NCBI RefSeq assembly: GCF_020982545.1
Contig: NZ_JAJKLK010000016.1
Coordinates: 1 to 33,767, forward strand
Origin: Streptomyces sp. MNU76
GTDB lineage: Bacteria; Actinomycetota; Actinomycetes; Streptomycetales; Streptomycetaceae
Direction: 5' to 3'
Length of the DNA: 33,767 nucleotides
The position numbers and the translations under genes were made by a program. Under the pieces are notes generated by a model, which saw nothing but the letters and a program-made list of their open reading frames with translations, did no database searches and was not told where the DNA came from. Every line of letters begins with the position of its first letter. Position 1 is the first letter of the stretch. Below, piece after piece: positions 32,150-33,767 of the stretch.

Positions 32150-33068
32150 GGGGACGGTCAGGCGTACCTCGGTGCCTCCGTCGGGGGCGGCCGAGGGTGA
32201 GGTCGGCACCGATGAGCAGGGCGCGTTCGCGCATGCCGCGGATGCCCGCCCTTCGGTGGCCCCTCGATGCCTCGGCCGTTGTCGCGCACGCGTAGTTCTA
32301 CGCCGTCCGGGGTCCGCTCCAGGTGAGGCCGCGCGTGGCGTCGGCGTGGCGGGCCGTGTTGGTGAGGCTTTCCTGGGCGACGCGGTAGAGGACGAGTTCG
32401 GCGTTCTCGCCCAGCGGCGGCAGGTCGGGCGCGATGTGGTGCCGTACGGACAGGGAGGGGCGGGTGAACTCGGCGGCGAGGGATTTCAGCGAGCTGGTCA
32501 GGCCGAGTTCCTCAAGGACGCCGGGGCGCAGGCGGCGGGCGATGCGGCGAATCTCGTCCAGGCTGGCGCGGGTGGTCTCCTGGACCTGGTGCAGTTGCTC
32601 ACGTACCGGGTCGGGTGCTTGGTCGGCGACGCGTTTGAGGTCGAGCAGGACGGCCGTGAGCGTCTGGCCGATCTCGTCGTGGAGTTCCTGGGCGATGCGG
32701 TGGCGTTCGGCTTCCTGCGCGGTCAGGGCGCGGGCGGCGCTGGTGGCGCGTTCGGCTTCCAGCCGGTCGAGCATGGTGTTGAACGTGGTGATCAGTTCGG
32801 CGACCTCGCCGTGACCGCCGACGGCCGGGCGGGCGCCGGGGCGTAGCAGGTCGGTGGTGGTCATGGCGCGGGCGAGGCGTTGCAGCGGAGCCAGGCCGAT
32901 GCGCAGCAGGAGCGCGTTGGCGATCAGCATCGCGGCCAGTCCGACGGTGAGGACCGCGGCCTCGGTGAGCAGGACGGGGGTCGACACGGTGACCGGGCCC
33001 AGCAGCAGCGCGGTGGCGGCGACCAGTACCACGGCGTTGAGCAGGAAGATCCTCCAGAACAAGGGCAC
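32150..33068 (-). pseudogene. NarL-type sensor histidine kinase, 3' end frameshifted
   Basis: From GTG 33068 (AGGAGG 9 nt upstream) it encodes two membrane helices (FLLNAVVLVAATALLLG and VLTVGLAAMLIANALLL), a HAMP-like linker, and a HisKA_3 dimerisation domain with phospho-acceptor His in ERHRIAQELHDEIGQTLTAV. The HATPase N-box LVLYRVAQESLTNTARHADA follows, and the frame stops at 32298. The rest of the ATPase domain is still readable only by changing frame about four times (TPDGVELRVRDNGRGIEG, GIRGMRERALLIGADLTLG, GGTEVRLTVPTPTG) between about 32335 and 32190. Each shift is a single base in a G/C run. Either the kinase is recently inactivated or these are sequencing errors. Confidence 0.75.
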
Positions 33069-33196
33069 CGGATACTGCCTCCTCAAGCTGGTCCTTGCTT
33101 CCACTATCGCCTCCCCGGCAGGGTCGGCCGGTTACTGAAGGCTGCTTGCTCCCCTAGGCGCTCAGCTCCAGAGTGTGCGCCGGGCCGGGCGGGCGT

Positions 33197-33272
33197 CCAT
33201 CGGGTCTGGCACCCATTCCGCGTCACCTTCTGCAGGTCTGGCACGCCCGCAATTGGGTGCCGGACCCGATGG
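33197..33272. promoter_or_regulatory. Long inverted repeat upstream of the sensor kinase
   Basis: CCATCGGGTC-T-GGCACCCA (33197-33215) pairs with its complement at 33254-33272, 18 of 19 bases plus one G-T pair, around a 38-nt loop. It lies between the leftward kinase gene and a rightward small ORF. The repeat GTCTGGCAC occurs again inside the loop. It may be an operator or the relic of a mobile-element end. Nothing else is recognised in 33069-33504. Confidence 0.4.
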
Positions 33273-33504
33273 CCGTCGCCGCCGGTGGCGAGTGAGGGTG
33301 GAGTCAATCCTCGCTGTCGGCCCAGTGGCCGTCGTGCGGAGGCGACCGCTTGCGGTTTCGGCAGACGCGAACCCAGCTTTCGACAGCCCCCATGGTGTGT
33401 TGACCTGTCGTCGCCGCTTCCACGGGCAGAGAGGCGGGGTGCGGCTCCTCTTGGTGGGCGGGAAAGCCGCAGGTCTGTCGGATCACGAGAGGAGCCCGGC
33501 ACCG

Positions 33505-33666
33505 ATGTATGCAGCGCCACAGCCAACAGGTCACACCGAGGCGGTTCCCGGCCCGGTTCTGCTGGTGCTGCGGTTGCGTCGCACGGCGGCTGGGTGGGTC
33601 CGTCGCATGGCGGGCGTCAGCACGGCCGGAACAGGCCGGCCTGGCGTGGGGGAGGGGTGGCCGTGA
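33505..33666 (+). CDS. Hypothetical 53-residue protein
   Basis: ATG 33505 with GAGAGGAG 11-12 nt upstream. It begins MYAAPQPTGHTEAVPGPVLL, continues VLRLRRTAAGWVRRMAG and ends with a Gly-rich tail. It is not recognised. Its TGA overlaps a GTG (33663) of the next frame, which suggests real translation and coupling. Minus-strand alternatives in the same region have poorer starts. Confidence 0.4.
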   Translation: MYAAPQPTGHTEAVPGPVLLVLRLRRTAAGWVRRMAGVSTAGTGRPGVGEGWP

Positions 33667-33767
33667 GCGTTACGGCATGGTCGGCGGCGACCGTCCACAC
33701 CGTGCCCTTCGGTGCCGCCGTCTGCCCGATCGGCGGTGATCGGCTCACCCGAAGGAGGACCAGAGCC
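33663..33767 (+). CDS. Partial ORF running off the window
   Basis: GTG 33663 overlaps the preceding stop (GTGA). The frame VSVTAWSAATVHTVPFGAAV is open to the window end. A strong GAAGGAGGA lies at about 33750-33758, so another gene may start just outside and this frame may end there. Not recognised. Confidence 0.3.
   Translation, partial: MSVTAWSAATVHTVPFGAAVCPIGGDRLTRRRTRA

Overview
The window looks like Streptomyces or a close actinomycete. Base composition is very GC-rich, start codons are often GTG, and many families are typical of the genus: RHS/DNRLRE wall-associated proteins, an XRE/HD/ATP-binding regulator set, an ATP-grasp RiPP cluster, DUF2637 and DUF3631 mobile-element proteins, and a NarL-type two-component system. 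Almost all of it is accessory DNA. I see no rRNA, no complete tRNA and no CRISPR array.

Left part (1-9.9 kb): a scrambled junction made of an RHS C-terminal remnant, a 103-bp fragment of an HD-domain gene, the C-terminal half of a tyrosine integrase, and the 3' half of a tRNA-Pro gene (an attachment-site scar). Next come a truncated RHS N-terminal copy and a full-length secreted RHS protein of about 2,070 residues. Its last ~110 residues are a variable tip, followed at once by a 68-residue membrane protein that may be its immunity partner.

Middle (10.0-16.2 kb): a transposition scar. A DUF6262 (TnpC-like) gene is split by a 3,028-bp composite transposon (10236-13263). The transposon is flanked by a 3-bp repeat and carries an NmrA-like reductase and a TetR regulator between a truncated and a nearly intact IS5-family copy. 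After it lie an orphan 120-residue protein, a decayed IS701-like transposase and a secreted DUF1906 protein.

RiPP locus (16.2-22.0 kb): an XRE regulator and an HD phosphohydrolase read leftward. Diverging from them are an anti-sigma-type ATP-binding protein, a small Cys protein, a graspetide precursor (tgmA), its ATP-grasp ligase (tgmB), a PIMT-type methyltransferase (tgmC) and an HFCD flavoprotein. The first genes are coupled by GTGA/ATGA overlaps. By analogy with fuscimiditide-type graspetides, TgmB should form side-chain ester or amide rings on TgmA, and TgmC should methylate an Asp that then closes to aspartimide.

Mobilizable element (22.0-31.2 kb): relaxase and MobC (4-bp overlap), a DUF2637 membrane protein and a DUF3631 ATPase on the minus strand. 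Opposite them are an XRE repressor, an excisionase and a tyrosine integrase. An IS3-family insertion (28290-29620, TTC duplication) sits in the last codons of xis, directly upstream of int. The integrase carries an internal LacI-type DNA-binding domain. No conjugative translocase is visible, so this looks like a mobilizable rather than self-transmissible element. Its outer ends were not identified.

Right end (31.4-33.8 kb): a NarL-type response regulator and a sensor kinase whose ATPase end is broken by several frameshifts, then two small coupled ORFs running off the window.
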